64,000 nt of DNA, taken from Cohnella laeviribosi DSM 21336. Lineage in GTDB: Bacteria; Bacillota; Bacilli; Paenibacillales; Paenibacillaceae. The notes under the pieces are model-generated. The model made no database searches. It was not told where the DNA came from and saw nothing but the letters and a program-made list of their open reading frames with translations. The DNA is taken from the NCBI RefSeq assembly GCF_000378425.1, contig NZ_KB899808.1:186001-250000 (forward strand). Reading direction: 5' to 3'. This document shows positions 36,778 to 46,480 of the stretch, piece by piece; within the stretch, counting starts at the first letter, position 1; every line of letters begins with the position of its first letter. Made by a program: the position numbers and the translations under genes.

Positions 36778-37863
36778 ATGAAGAAGGATTCCATTTACGG
36801 ATTGACATACGAACAATTGGCGGCATGGCTGTCGGACAACGGGCACAAGCGGCACCGGGCTTCCCAGGTGTGGGATTGGCTGTACCGGAAGCGGGTGACG
36901 GATTTTGCCGATATGACCGATGTCCATCCGGACTGCATCCGGCTGCTGCAAGAGCATTTCGCCATCTTGACCGCAAGCGAACATACGCGGCAGCAGTCGG
37001 CGGACGGGACGGTCAAGTTTCTGTTTCGGCTGAACGACGGCAACTTGATCGAAACCGTGCTGATGCGCCATAAATTCGGCCTGTCGGTTTGCGTGACGAC
37101 CCAGGTGGGCTGCAACATCGGATGCAGTTTTTGCGCCAGCGGCCTGCTTGCCAAAAGCCGCGATTTGACCGCCGGCGAAATCGTGGAGCAAATCATGAAC
37201 GTGCAGCTGTACCTGGACCGTGCCGGACAGGGGGAACGGGTCACCCATGTCGTGGTGATGGGGATCGGCGAGCCGTTCGACAATTTTCAAAACATGGCCG
37301 ATTTCGTGCGCATCATCAAAGACCACAAGGGGCTTGCCATCGGGCCGAGGCATATTACGGTTTCGACGAGCGGGCTTGCCGACAAAATCGTCGAATTCGC
37401 CGACAGCGACTTGCAGGTCAATCTGGCGGTTTCGCTGCATGCGCCCAACAACGAGCTTAGGACGCGCATTATGAAAATCAACCGCGCCATCCCGATCGAG
37501 AAATTGATGCAGGCTATCGACTACTATTTGGAGCGCTCGAAACGGAGAGTGACGCTGGAGTATATTTTGCTGAAGGACGTCAACGACCGCAAGGAGCATG
37601 CCGCCGAGCTGGCGGACCTGATCGGGCACCGCATCCGGCAGGTGACGGTGAACCTCATCCCTTACAATCCCGTCGACGAGCACAGCCAGTATCAGCGGAG
37701 CGAGCCGGAGTCGATCCGGGCGTTTTTCGACGTTTTGAAAAAGCGCGGCATCAACTGCACCGTCCGCATCGAACACGGAACGGACATCGATGCCGCCTGC
37801 GGCCAGCTGCGAAGCAAGCAGATCCGCGGCGGCGCCGACCGGGACCGGCTGGTCGTCGGGTGA
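36778..37863 (+). CDS. rlmN: RlmN/Cfr-family radical SAM 23S rRNA methyltransferase
   Basis: A 361-residue radical SAM enzyme that methylates A2503 of 23S rRNA (and some tRNAs for RlmN). The cluster motif is C112-x3-C116-x2-C119 ([12 protein letters not shown]) and the acceptor cysteine is C341 in [14 protein letters not shown] before the cluster and GIGEPFDN favour RlmN over Cfr, which has QCGC and GEAL. The domain length and N-terminal segment are also RlmN-like. A second copy elsewhere in the genome cannot be excluded. The ATG at 36778 has AGAGG upstream; TTGTTA/GACAAT at about 36705-36731 is a candidate promoter. Confidence 0.85.
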   Translation: MKKDSIYGLTYEQLAAWLSDNGHKRHRASQVWDWLYRKRVTDFADMTDVHPDCIRLLQEHFAILTASEHTRQQSADGTVKFLFRLNDGNLIETVLMRHKFGLSVCVTTQVGCNIGCSFCASGLLAKSRDLTAGEIVEQIMNVQLYLDRAGQGERVTHVVVMGIGEPFDNFQNMADFVRIIKDHKGLAIGPRHITVSTSGLADKIVEFADSDLQVNLAVSLHAPNNELRTRIMKINRAIPIEKLMQAIDYYLERSKRRVTLEYILLKDVNDRKEHAAELADLIGHRIRQVTVNLIPYNPVDEHSQYQRSEPESIRAFFDVLKKRGINCTVRIEHGTDIDAACGQLRSKQIRGGADRDRLVVG

Positions 37864-38550
37864 TGCAACCTTTTGCCGGACACGGCATCGGCGTCTCGGT
37901 TTCGGCCGGCGCGAAAAAACCGGGGGACCGGGTTGACGCTTCGATTCACGTCATCGAACCGGCCAAAGCGCGGGATATTCTGACCCGCACGATTCGCTGC
38001 AAGTTGACGGAGCGGAAACGGGACGGCGCCTATCTCCGGACGGTCGCGGAAAGCACCGAGCGGCTGACCGACCTGAACAGCTACTCCAGCTTCAGCACAG
38101 CTCCCGGAGAAGGAGGGAGCCTGGTACTACCTGACCGCCGAAATTTTGAGCGGGGAGCAGGTGGAGGATACCGCGCTGGGCGCGCTCGAAGTGCCGGTTC
38201 AGGAAGTCAAAGCCGAGCTTACGCTTGACCGGCCCGCATACCCGGGCAGCGGCGATATCGTCGTCACGCTGCGCAACAATGGGCCGACGACGCTATTCTA
38301 CGGTCTGGACTACCGCCTCGAGCACCGGGATGGCGACATTTGGACCCCCGTTCCGATGGAAGAGAACGCGGCCGTTCCGGCCATCGGCATTGAGCTCAAG
38401 GCGGGGGGCGCTTGGAAGCAGAAGATCCGGGTAACGGATTTGCCGTCCGGCGAATACCGCATCGCCAAGGACGTCGAAGGGAAAGGCACATTGATCCGAA
38501 AGACGCTGACGGCCGGATTTCGGGTGGAGCCGCAAGAGACGGCCAAGTAG
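37863..38550 (+). pseudogene. frameshifted Ig-like domain protein remnant
   Basis: Starts at an ATG overlapping the rlmN stop and reads to about 38105. The continuing protein is one frame over, KEGAWYYLTAEILSGEQVED onward to 38550. Removing one G near 38106 (CCCGG) joins the two into about 228 residues. The C-terminal part (LTLDRPAYPGSGDIVVTLRN, then PAIGIELKAGGAWKQKIRV) resembles an Ig-like beta-sandwich found in secreted Bacillota proteins. There is no signal peptide, so the 5' end may also be lost. A sequencing error could mimic the frameshift. Confidence 0.6.
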
Positions 38551-38585
38551 AACCGGACACGGCTTCCGCCGCCGAGGCCGCCCAG

Positions 38586-38614
38586 AAGCCCTGCGCATTG
38601 GCAGGGCTTTTATT
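38586..38614 (+). terminator. terminator after the Ig-like remnant
   Basis: AAGCCCTGC pairs with GCAGGGCTT around a 6-nt loop, followed by TTATTT. Confidence 0.88.
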
Positions 38615-38694
38615 TGTCGCGCGGGGATCGAGTCCGGGGTCGGACTCGGACTGCGGCATCTGATCACGATCAAAACAAAATTCCAAAATGACAA

Positions 38695-38735
38695 ATAAAT
38701 TTCAAAATTAAATTTTAGTAAGTTTCGTGAAATTG
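38695..38735 (+). promoter_or_regulatory. AT-rich dyad upstream of murR, candidate MurR operator
   Basis: AATTTCA (38698-38704) and TGAAATT (38728-38734) are inverted arms around TAAATTTTA (38709-38717), a 9-mer also present in the murQ upstream palindrome. The similarity suggests autoregulation by MurR. The region is strikingly AT-rich compared with its surroundings. Confidence 0.4.
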
Positions 38736-38876
38736 CCAGTTTTTATCTATTTTTGTCTTGTGTTTTCAGAAAAATGCGCTTAATATTAAATTGAATTTTG
38801 TTAGGTGTAGCTTATTTTTGCGGCGGAAATTTAGGATGTTTAGCCAGTATACTTTATGGGCGAGTAGGGGAAACGC

Positions 38877-39740
38877 ATGGCGATCAACGACAACGTTTTA
38901 ATCAAAATACGGGACATGAAGGACAGCCTGACCCCGGTGGAGAGAAGGGTGGCGGACTATATCCTCGCCAATGTGGAGGAAATTCCGCATCTTTCCGTCA
39001 AAAGCCTCGCCCAGCTCAGCAAGACGAGCGACGCCTCCGTGCTCCGCTTTTGCAAAACGATGGGGTACAGCGGCTACCGCAGTTTTATCGTCAGCATATC
39101 GGCTTCGCTGGGGTCGATGGAGGACGAGCAGAAGGACCAGTACACCGATATTCAGCCGGGCGACGATCTGTCCGTCATCATCTCCAATATTTCGCGCAAC
39201 AACTGCAAATCGATCGAAGACACCTTGAGCGTCATCGACCGCAATGAAGTCGCCCGCGCCGTCGAAGCGCTGCGTACGTGCAACCGCATCGTGCTGTTCG
39301 GCATCGGCGCTTCCGGTCTTGTGTGCAAGGATGCCGAACAGAAGTTTTCCCGCATCAACAAAATCTGCCACGCCTATACCGACGGGCACAGCCAGCTGAC
39401 GGCCGCCACGCTGATGGGGAAAGGCGACGTGGCGATCTTCGTCTCCAACTCCGGAAGCACGGCGGATATTCTCGACGCGCTGGACATCGTCAAGAAGAAC
39501 GGCGCCAAGACGATCGCCATCACCAAGTACAACAAGAGCGAGCTGGCGGAAAAATCGCAGATCGTGTTGAGCATATCGACGCCGGAGCTGACGTTCCGCA
39601 GCGGGGCGATGGGATCGCGCATCGCGATGCTCACCGTCATCGACATGCTGTTCGCGGGCGTCGCCAGCGCGGAATACCAGAAGGTCAAACGCTATTTGAC
39701 CAAGACGCACAACATTCTGGCAAGCAAGCATCGCAAATAA
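38877..39740 (+). CDS. murR: RpiR-family regulator, MurR-like
   Basis: A 287-residue regulator: N-terminal HTH_6 domain (about 1-77, with LAQLSKTSDASVLRFCKTMGYSGY) and a sugar-isomerase (SIS) domain (about 125-270, with LFGIGASGLVCKDAEQKF and FVSNSGSTADILDAL) that senses a phosphosugar. Its place before murQ and the MurNAc cluster points to MurNAc-6-phosphate as the effector, as in E. coli MurR. AGGGG lies six bases before the ATG. It has its own terminator, so it is transcribed separately from the cluster it probably controls. Confidence 0.88.
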   Translation: MAINDNVLIKIRDMKDSLTPVERRVADYILANVEEIPHLSVKSLAQLSKTSDASVLRFCKTMGYSGYRSFIVSISASLGSMEDEQKDQYTDIQPGDDLSVIISNISRNNCKSIEDTLSVIDRNEVARAVEALRTCNRIVLFGIGASGLVCKDAEQKFSRINKICHAYTDGHSQLTAATLMGKGDVAIFVSNSGSTADILDALDIVKKNGAKTIAITKYNKSELAEKSQIVLSISTPELTFRSGAMGSRIAMLTVIDMLFAGVASAEYQKVKRYLTKTHNILASKHRK

Positions 39741-39760
39741 AATCAGGCCAGTCGGCTAAC

Positions 39761-39788
39761 GCCGGCCCGGAAGAGGGCCGGCTTTTTT
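39761..39788 (+). terminator. terminator after murR
   Basis: GCCGGCCC pairs with GGGCCGGC around a 6-nt loop, followed by six T. Confidence 0.93.
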
Positions 39789-39841
39789 GCGTTTTTCTTC
39801 GGATTGCCGGCGCCGGAATTCATGAATAATATTACAAAAAT

Positions 39842-39903
39842 AAATTTTAAACTAAAATTTTATTTCAGAAAGTATTGACGGAACCATTTTCTCCCTTTAA
39901 TAT
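39842..39903 (+). promoter_or_regulatory. murQ operon promoter with candidate MurR palindrome
   Basis: AAATTTTA-AAC-TAAAATTT (39842-39860) is a perfect 8+3+8 palindrome. It is followed by TTGACG (39875-39880) and TAATAT (39898-39903) spaced 17 nt, a good sigma-A promoter. A second TAAATTTTA copy precedes murR. The palindrome is the best candidate operator for the whole recycling cluster. Confidence 0.6.
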
Positions 39904-39986
39904 TAACCTAACTAACGAGATGGAGATAAGCAAAAGCCGGCAAGCGGACCGGCACATCTTTCGAGGGCAGGAGAGAAGGAACCGAC

Positions 39987-40901
39987 ATGAACGAATATCT
40001 TGCGGGACTGATCACGGAGGAAATCAATCCGGATACGCAAATGATCGACGAATGCTCGACAGAGGAAATGCTTCGGCTCCTCAACCGGGAGGACGCCAAG
40101 GTTCCCGCCGCCGTGGCTGCCGAAATTCCGCAAATTGTGAAAGCGGTTGATATTCTTCACCGTCTTCTGAAGAACGGAGGAAGAATGATCTATATAGGAG
40201 CTGGCACTTCGGGGAGGCTAGGCGTTCTGGACGCATCCGAGTGCCCGCCCACCTTCGGCGTGGACCCGTCGCTTGTGCAGGGGCATATCGCCGGAGGGGA
40301 CATGGCTTTACGAGTAGCCGTCGAAGGCTGCGAAGACGATGCAGAGGAGGGGATCGCGTTAATCGAGCGGTGCGGGGTGACGGACAAGGACGCCGTGATC
40401 GGCATTTCCGCGAGCGGCAGCGCCGCGTTTGTCATCGCCGGCCTGAAGAGGGCGGCCGAGCTGGGAGCGGCGACGATCGGCGTCGTAAACAATAAAAATT
40501 CGAAATTATCAGAAGTTTGCGACGTTTGTATCGCTCCCGTCGTCGGGCCGGAAGTGATCATGGGCTCGACCCGCTTGAAAGCCGGCACCGCGACCAAGCT
40601 TGTGCTCAACATGCTCACGACTTGCACGATGGTGAAGCTGGGCAAGACGTACAACAATCTGATGGTCGATTTGAAGGCAAGCAACAAGAAGCTGTATGAC
40701 CGGTCCATACGCATTATTAAGGCCGCGACCGGCGCAGACGCCGAAACGGCGACCGAATTTTTGCACAAGGCTTCGATGAATTGCAAGCTGGCAATCTTGA
40801 TGATCAAAACCGGGTTGGGAGCGGAAGAAGCCGAACAGGCTCTGCTCAAGTGCGACGGCAATCTGAAAGCGGCCATACGTACATACACGACAGTCGTTTA
40901 A
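39987..40901 (+). CDS. murQ: N-acetylmuramic acid 6-phosphate etherase
   Basis: Cleaves the lactyl ether of MurNAc-6-phosphate to GlcNAc-6-phosphate and D-lactate in the cytoplasm; 304 residues, the family length. The SIS fold is clear (MIYIGAGTSGRLGVLDASECPPTFGV) and both catalytic acids are present: E85 in ASECPP and E116 in GCEDDAEEG. A small C-terminal helical domain ends the protein. GAGAAGGA precedes the ATG. First gene of the recycling cluster. Confidence 0.96.
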   Translation: MNEYLAGLITEEINPDTQMIDECSTEEMLRLLNREDAKVPAAVAAEIPQIVKAVDILHRLLKNGGRMIYIGAGTSGRLGVLDASECPPTFGVDPSLVQGHIAGGDMALRVAVEGCEDDAEEGIALIERCGVTDKDAVIGISASGSAAFVIAGLKRAAELGAATIGVVNNKNSKLSEVCDVCIAPVVGPEVIMGSTRLKAGTATKLVLNMLTTCTMVKLGKTYNNLMVDLKASNKKLYDRSIRIIKAATGADAETATEFLHKASMNCKLAILMIKTGLGAEEAEQALLKCDGNLKAAIRTYTTVV

Positions 40902-40962
40902 GCCCGCCGCTTCCGCCCGCAAGTCCAAATCGAATGGATAACCAAAGGGGAGGACGATTGGA

Positions 40963-42408
40963 ATGGCAAGAAAGTTTCGCGTATTAGCATCGGTATTGGC
41001 TTTATCCGTATCGCTGTCGGCGCTGGCGGCGTGTTCGTCTAAAGGCGGCGACGCTTCTTCGAGCCCTTCCGGCACGGCAAGTCCGAGCGCGGGCGCGTCG
41101 GAAGCGAAAGACACCATTACCGCGCTGTTGCCGCCGGTTTCCGCGAACTATCAGAACAACTTCGAACAGATGGCGAAGGACTTTAACGCCCTGTATCCGA
41201 ATCTGACGCTCAAGATCGAACCGGCCAGCTGGGAAGATATGACGCAGAAGCTGGATACGCAGGTGAACGCAGGAAGCCCGCCGGACATCGCCTTCATCGG
41301 CTCAGACGGCATTTCCAAGTACGTGCAGCAGGGCATGCTGATGGACATTACCGACGTGGCGACGCCCGACATGATCAACGATTTCGATAAGGCGCCGCTG
41401 GAATACATGAAGAAAGGCGACGGCCTCTACGGCTTCCCGGCGTATATGGAAATCCACGCGCTGGGCGGCAACAAGCAGTTCCTCGAAGAAGCCGGCATCG
41501 ATTGGAAAAACGTGCAGAAAAACGGGTGGACGTACGAGGAATTCCGCGAGGCGATCAAAAAAGGCGTCGTCAAGGAAGGAGACAAAACGAAGCGCTACGG
41601 CTTCGTGTTCGCCAACGCCGGCGTGACGTCCAAGGACTATTTGAATATTCTCATCAAAAACGCGGGCATGCCGTCTGCGTTTACGCAGGACTTGAAATAC
41701 GCCTATACCAGCAAAAACTATCTGGAAGTGCTGAAAGCGGTACGGCAGTTGATCGACGACGGTTCGATGCCGAAAGAGCTCAGCTCGGTCGACGCGGGCA
41801 AGCGCTGGAACATGTTCCTGACCGGGCAAACGATGATCACCGGCAAAGGCCTTGCGACGTTCGAAAACTCTGCCAACAAGAACAACGAAAAGCTCAAAGC
41901 CAATGACGGCAGCGCCGTCGAAGGCAGCATTCCGGTCGAGTACATCGTCCTGCCCGTTCCTTCGTTCCTGGGCCAGCCTCCGGTGTCCTCCCCGGCGGTC
42001 GACGGCTACGTTACATTCCGCGGCAAAAAGGAGCCGACGCCCGAGCACAAGGCGAACGTTGTCAAGGCGGCGTACTTCCTGGCCAGCGGCAAAGTGGCGG
42101 CAACGACCAACAACGAGCTGTTCGTCGCGCATATTACCAAGAGCGGCAGAGAAGCCGCGAAGAGCATGACGGTCAACCGAAATCCGGACAACGTGGCGGC
42201 TGTCGAAGTGCTTCTGTCCCATGCGGCCCCGGCCCGTCCCGACATTCCGGTCGAACTGGGCGCCAAGGCGATCAAGCTCGAGGACGAGGTCATCATTCCG
42301 AAATTCCAGGCGCTGCTTGCCAATGAAATTACCCCCGAGGACATGTACGAGGCGGTCAAGAACGCTGCGATCAAGGAATTCGGTCAGGACGGCGTCGTGC
42401 AAGATTAA
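40963..42408 (+). CDS. extracellular sugar-binding lipoprotein of an ABC importer
   Basis: A 481-residue solute-binding lipoprotein (signal peptide, lipobox LAAC, Cys 24) of the MalE/UgpB cluster, with a Ser/Gly/Ala linker (25-47) and the family's GSPPDIAFIGSDG and ALGGNKQFLEEAGID-type segments. It sits 61 nt after murQ and before two permeases. The location suggests it binds MurNAc-containing sugars or muropeptides, which would replace the MurP PTS permease used in E. coli and B. subtilis. No ATPase gene is in the cluster; a shared MsmX-type ATPase is likely. Confidence 0.87.
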   Translation: MARKFRVLASVLALSVSLSALAACSSKGGDASSSPSGTASPSAGASEAKDTITALLPPVSANYQNNFEQMAKDFNALYPNLTLKIEPASWEDMTQKLDTQVNAGSPPDIAFIGSDGISKYVQQGMLMDITDVATPDMINDFDKAPLEYMKKGDGLYGFPAYMEIHALGGNKQFLEEAGIDWKNVQKNGWTYEEFREAIKKGVVKEGDKTKRYGFVFANAGVTSKDYLNILIKNAGMPSAFTQDLKYAYTSKNYLEVLKAVRQLIDDGSMPKELSSVDAGKRWNMFLTGQTMITGKGLATFENSANKNNEKLKANDGSAVEGSIPVEYIVLPVPSFLGQPPVSSPAVDGYVTFRGKKEPTPEHKANVVKAAYFLASGKVAATTNNELFVAHITKSGREAAKSMTVNRNPDNVAAVEVLLSHAAPARPDIPVELGAKAIKLEDEVIIPKFQALLANEITPEDMYEAVKNAAIKEFGQDGVVQD

Positions 42409-42492
42409 CGGAAGTTCACGGAGGACAGCCGCGGGTATTCCGCCGGCGGCCGTCCTCCGCGTTACGGGGAACGGGGAAAGGAGTCAGGCAAT

Positions 42493-43395
42493 ATGGCTCG
42501 GCTGTCAAAAGGCATAAAGAAGCGAAAGATCCATGAAGACGGAGCTTGGGCCTATGCGTTCATCGCGGTGGCGCTGGTGGTGTACGCGATGTTTACCGCA
42601 TACCCGGTCGTCAGCGCGTTTTTGATCAGTTTCGAAGAATACAAACCTCTGGGCTCCACCTTTGTCGGCTTTGAAAATTACGCCAACACGTTCGGCGACG
42701 CGCTGTTCTGGAAAGCGATCCGAAATACGATCGTCTATACGGCGCTTACGGTGCCGGTCGCCCTTGTCATTTCCTTTGCCGTGGCGATTTTGATTTTGCC
42801 GTTCAAAAAATGGCTGCAAACCGCCTTCAAGGCGGTGTATTATTTGCCGGCCGTCGCGTCCGGCGTCGCGCTTTCCGTCGTCTGGCTGTGGATTTTCGAT
42901 CCGCTGCCGTCCGGGATTCTGAACCGGATGATCGGCCTGTTCGGCATCGAAAACCAGAACTGGCTGGGCTCCAGCGCGACATCGATGTTTTCCCTCGTGC
43001 TCATGTCCTGGCTGTCCAGTCACGGAACGAGCATCATCATCTATCTGGCTGCGCTGCTCGGCATCGACAACAGCTATTACGAAGCGGCGGAGCTGGACGG
43101 AGCGTCCTTTCTGCAGAAGCTCTGGCACATCGTCATTCCGTTTCTGAAGCCGACGACCTTGTTTCTGCTTGTCACGGGCGTGATCGGCTCCTTCCAGGTG
43201 TTCCAGAACGCCTATCTGATGACGGGCGGGGGACCGGACAACGCGACGACGATGGTGGGGCTGCTGATTTTCAACAATGCCTTCAAATATTTCGAATTCG
43301 GCGAGGCGGCCGCGCAATCTCTGATTCTCGCGCTGATCATTGCCGTCATCTCGTATTTCCAATTCAAATTCCTGGGTAACGACGTAGAGTACTAA
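42493..43395 (+). CDS. ABC importer permease, UgpA/MalF type
   Basis: A 300-residue inner-membrane permease with six helices. The EAA loop that docks the ATPase is EAAELDGASFLQKLWHIVIP. A ribosome site AAAGGAG lies upstream of the ATG. It pairs with the next permease and the preceding binding protein. Confidence 0.9.
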   Translation: MARLSKGIKKRKIHEDGAWAYAFIAVALVVYAMFTAYPVVSAFLISFEEYKPLGSTFVGFENYANTFGDALFWKAIRNTIVYTALTVPVALVISFAVAILILPFKKWLQTAFKAVYYLPAVASGVALSVVWLWIFDPLPSGILNRMIGLFGIENQNWLGSSATSMFSLVLMSWLSSHGTSIIIYLAALLGIDNSYYEAAELDGASFLQKLWHIVIPFLKPTTLFLLVTGVIGSFQVFQNAYLMTGGGPDNATTMVGLLIFNNAFKYFEFGEAAAQSLILALIIAVISYFQFKFLGNDVEY

Positions 43396-43414
43396 GAGGA
43401 GGGGCGAACGGCAT

Positions 43415-44275
43415 ATGGCGTTATACAAACAGCATTCCGGCAACAAGCTCGTCAAATACGTCCGGAACACCGCGATTGCGGCTGCCCTCCTCGTATTTGC
43501 GGTCGCGACGTTGTTTCCCATCTACTTCATGATCATGTCATCGTTCGGCGATCCCGTCGAGGCCGGGGCCGTCAGCTATTCGCTCTGGCCGAAAAAAATT
43601 TCCTTCGATTCTTACCGGTTTTTCTTCGATTACAGTCCTCACTCGTTCAAATGGCTGCTTAACTCGCTTATCGTGGCCGCGTCCGTCATGGTGACCAACG
43701 TCGTGTTCGCAAGTCTTGCGGGCTACGCCTTCTCGAAAATCCGCTTCAAGGGCCGGAACGTGCTGTTCTCCGTGCTTCTGTGCGCCATGATGATTCCGTA
43801 TCAGGTCACGCAGGTTCCGCTGTATATTCTCGTCGTCAACATTTTTCAAATCGAAAATACGTACAGCGCCCTGATTTTGCCCGGCCTGGTGACGGTGTAC
43901 AACATCTTCCTGGCCAAGCAGTTCATGGGGTCGATTCCGACCGAGATTATCGAAAGCGCCAAGGTGGAGGGCTGCAACCAGCTGCAGATCTTTACGATGG
44001 TGATTTTGCCGCTGTCCAAAACGGTGCTCGCCGTCATGGCGATTCTCACCTTCATGGACAACTGGAATACCTTCTTCTGGCCGTTTCTGGTAACCAATAC
44101 GATGGAAATGCAGACGATTCAGGTCGGATTGAAAAATTTCCGTTTCGCCAATACGACGTATTTCGCGCCGATGATGGCGGGCGCCACCATCTCCGCGCTT
44201 CCGATGTTCGTTCTGTTTTTCAGCTTGCAGAAATATTTTCTCGAAGGCGTTACCGTCGGCGCGGTGAAAGGCTGA
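43415..44275 (+). CDS. ABC importer permease, UgpE/MalG type
   Basis: A 286-residue partner permease with six helices and the EAA-loop segment ESAKVEGCNQLQIFTMVILP; the family Asp is a Glu here. AGGAGGGG precedes the ATG. It completes the transmembrane pore of the presumed amino-sugar importer. Confidence 0.9.
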   Translation: MALYKQHSGNKLVKYVRNTAIAAALLVFAVATLFPIYFMIMSSFGDPVEAGAVSYSLWPKKISFDSYRFFFDYSPHSFKWLLNSLIVAASVMVTNVVFASLAGYAFSKIRFKGRNVLFSVLLCAMMIPYQVTQVPLYILVVNIFQIENTYSALILPGLVTVYNIFLAKQFMGSIPTEIIESAKVEGCNQLQIFTMVILPLSKTVLAVMAILTFMDNWNTFFWPFLVTNTMEMQTIQVGLKNFRFANTTYFAPMMAGATISALPMFVLFFSLQKYFLEGVTVGAVKG

Positions 44276-44288
44276 GGGTGGAAGGCGG

Positions 44289-45479
44289 ATGAACGCTACA
44301 TATAGGCAAACCAAACGCCGCTATGCCGTGGGCCTGATGTCCGGCACGTCGGTCGACGGGATCGACGCGGCCGTCGTCGAAATCATGGAAACTCCCGGCG
44401 ATCGGCTCCGGGTCAGGCTGGTCGCTTTTGAAAATAGGCCGTATCCGGCCGAAGCCAGAGAAGAGATTTTCGCGCTGTTCGATCCGCGGGAGGCGACGAT
44501 CGACCGGGTCGGACGCCTGAACGTCTGGCTGGGCGAGCTGTACGCCGAGGCGGCGCTTTCGGTCATCGCGGCGGCCGGACTCAAGCCCGGGGACATATCG
44601 GTCATCGGCTCCCACGGGCAAACGATCCTTCACGCCCCGGAAGTCCGGCGCGAGGGCGGCTACGAGCTGCGGTTCACCGTCCAGATCGGGGAAGGAGCGG
44701 TCATCGCCGCAAGGTGCGGCATCCCGTGCGTCACCGATTTCCGCGCGGCCGATATGGCGGCCGGCGGACAGGGCGCGCCGCTTGTTCCGTTTACGGAGTA
44801 TTTGCTGTACCGGGAAGAAGAACGGACGCTGCTGCTGCAAAATATCGGCGGCATCGGCAATATGACCGTCCTGCCCGCCGGCTGCGCGCCGGACCAGGTG
44901 ATTGCCTTCGATACCGGTCCGGGCAACATGCTGATTGACGGGCTCGTATCGCGGCTTTATCCGGGCAAGAACATGGATGCGGGCGGCGGAATTGCCCGAA
45001 GGGGACGCGTCGATCCAGAGCTTCTGCAATGGCTGCAACAGGAGGACTACTACCGCTTGCCGCCCCCCAAATCGACCGGCAGGGAGCTGTTCGGCTCGGC
45101 ATACGTCGACAAGCTGCTTGCCGTCATGCGGGAGCGCGGCCTGTCGGCGGAGGATGCGATTGCGACCGTCACGTATTTGACGGCATGGTCGATCGGCGAC
45201 GCGTACCGCCGCTTTGTCCGGTCCCGCCATCCGGCGGACGAGATGCTCGTCGGCGGAGGCGGAAGCTACAATCCGGTTCTGCTCGATTTTCTCCGGCGGG
45301 AGATGGAGCCGATGGGCGTGAACGTGCGGACGCAGGAAGAAGCCGGCCACAACAGCGACGCCAAGGAAGCCGTTGCCTTCGCTTTGCTGGCGGACCTGGC
45401 CATGGCGGGGCGTCCGGGCAATCTCCCTTCCGTTACGGGAGCGCGGCGGCCGGTTGTGCTGGGGAAAATCTCGTATTGA
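44289..45479 (+). CDS. anmK: anhydro-N-acetylmuramic acid kinase
   Basis: Opens the 1,6-anhydro ring of anhydro-MurNAc and phosphorylates it to MurNAc-6-phosphate, which feeds MurQ. The 396-residue protein has the hexokinase-fold motifs GLMSGTSVDGIDAAVVE near the start, GSHGQTILHAP and FDTGPGNMLID. It starts 13 nt after the permease with GGAAGG upstream. Bacillota make little anhydro-MurNAc themselves, so its presence suggests use of turnover products from other bacteria. Confidence 0.94.
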   Translation: MNATYRQTKRRYAVGLMSGTSVDGIDAAVVEIMETPGDRLRVRLVAFENRPYPAEAREEIFALFDPREATIDRVGRLNVWLGELYAEAALSVIAAAGLKPGDISVIGSHGQTILHAPEVRREGGYELRFTVQIGEGAVIAARCGIPCVTDFRAADMAAGGQGAPLVPFTEYLLYREEERTLLLQNIGGIGNMTVLPAGCAPDQVIAFDTGPGNMLIDGLVSRLYPGKNMDAGGGIARRGRVDPELLQWLQQEDYYRLPPPKSTGRELFGSAYVDKLLAVMRERGLSAEDAIATVTYLTAWSIGDAYRRFVRSRHPADEMLVGGGGSYNPVLLDFLRREMEPMGVNVRTQEEAGHNSDAKEAVAFALLADLAMAGRPGNLPSVTGARRPVVLGKISY

Positions 45480-45505
45480 TTCCGGAAGAAAGGAGGCGCC
45501 GCGTC

Positions 45506-46480
45506 ATGATCGCAGCCTGGGACCGGCGATACGCCGGGGAGACGATCGCGTTGTGGAACCGGGAAGCCGTCATGGACGGGTACAAGGAGCTGACGGAGGA
45601 AAGCTTTGACCGCATTTTTTTGTCCAATCCGTATTTCGATTCCGGCAACGCTTTCGTGCTGCTGGATGCCGGCGGCAGGGTGAAGGGGTTCGCATGCGGC
45701 TGCACGGGCGACGACCTGCCGCTTGGGGATACGGCGGGTTATCTCACCTGCATCGTCCTATCAGGCGACTGCAAAAACGACGAGCACTTCGGTCGGATGC
45801 TGGAAGCGTTGGAGCGGCGTTTCCGGCAGCTCGGCAAAAAACAGGCGGAGGTGTTGTTTTTCAATCCGATGCGGCTTCCGTGGTACATTCCGGGCACGCC
45901 GGGACACGAGCATAACAATGCGCCCGGCGTTCCGGTCGACAGCGCGCTGCATCGGTTCCTGCTCGGCAACGGCTATGCGGAACGGACCCGGGAGAACGCG
46001 ATGTACCTGCATTTGTCGGGCTTTGCGATTCCGGACGAGATCGCGGCCAAGGAAGCCAAGGCCGCCGCGAGCGGATACTCGGTCGGACTGTTCGATCCGG
46101 CGAAGCACAGCGGGGTAGCGGAGATGTTGGTGGGGCTGAACAATCCACTGTGGCAAAAGGAAGTCGCGTCGTGTACGGCGGAGGGCAAACCGGTGGTGGT
46201 CGCCTCGCGCGGAGGAACGGTCGTCGGATTCGCCGGCCCGGTCGTTCGTCAGGACAACGGGAGGGGCTACTTCGCCGGAATCGGGGTGCATCCCGATCAC
46301 GAGGGGCACGGACTGGGGACGATTTTGTTTTTCCGGTTATGCGAAGCGTTCCGGGACATCGGAACGGAGTACATGTCGCTTTATACCGGAAGCGGGAACC
46401 CGGCCATCCGGATTTACGAGAAAGCCGGGTTCAAAACCGTCAAACAATTTGCGGTGATGCGAAAGGAGCTTGCGCGATGA
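45506..46480 (+). CDS. tandem GNAT-fold N-acetyltransferase
   Basis: A 324-residue protein with two GNAT-like halves. The C-terminal half (about 190-324) has a clear acetyl-CoA loop, GIGVHPDHEGHGLGTILFF, and the end motif NPAIRIYEKAGFK; the N-terminal half resembles the fold but its CoA loop is poor. AAAGGAGG lies upstream. A GNAT gene (ybbJ) also occurs in the B. subtilis MurNAc operon. It might acetylate amino sugars or re-acetylate de-N-acetylated muropeptides, which fits the deacetylase that overlaps it; this is inference. Confidence 0.8.
   Translation: MIAAWDRRYAGETIALWNREAVMDGYKELTEESFDRIFLSNPYFDSGNAFVLLDAGGRVKGFACGCTGDDLPLGDTAGYLTCIVLSGDCKNDEHFGRMLEALERRFRQLGKKQAEVLFFNPMRLPWYIPGTPGHEHNNAPGVPVDSALHRFLLGNGYAERTRENAMYLHLSGFAIPDEIAAKEAKAAASGYSVGLFDPAKHSGVAEMLVGLNNPLWQKEVASCTAEGKPVVVASRGGTVVGFAGPVVRQDNGRGYFAGIGVHPDHEGHGLGTILFFRLCEAFRDIGTEYMSLYTGSGNPAIRIYEKAGFKTVKQFAVMRKELAR

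Noticed and set aside
36778..37863. Considered as the antibiotic-resistance methyltransferase Cfr
   Set aside because: QVGC and GEPFDN motifs fit RlmN rather than Cfr; phylogeny would be needed to claim resistance.
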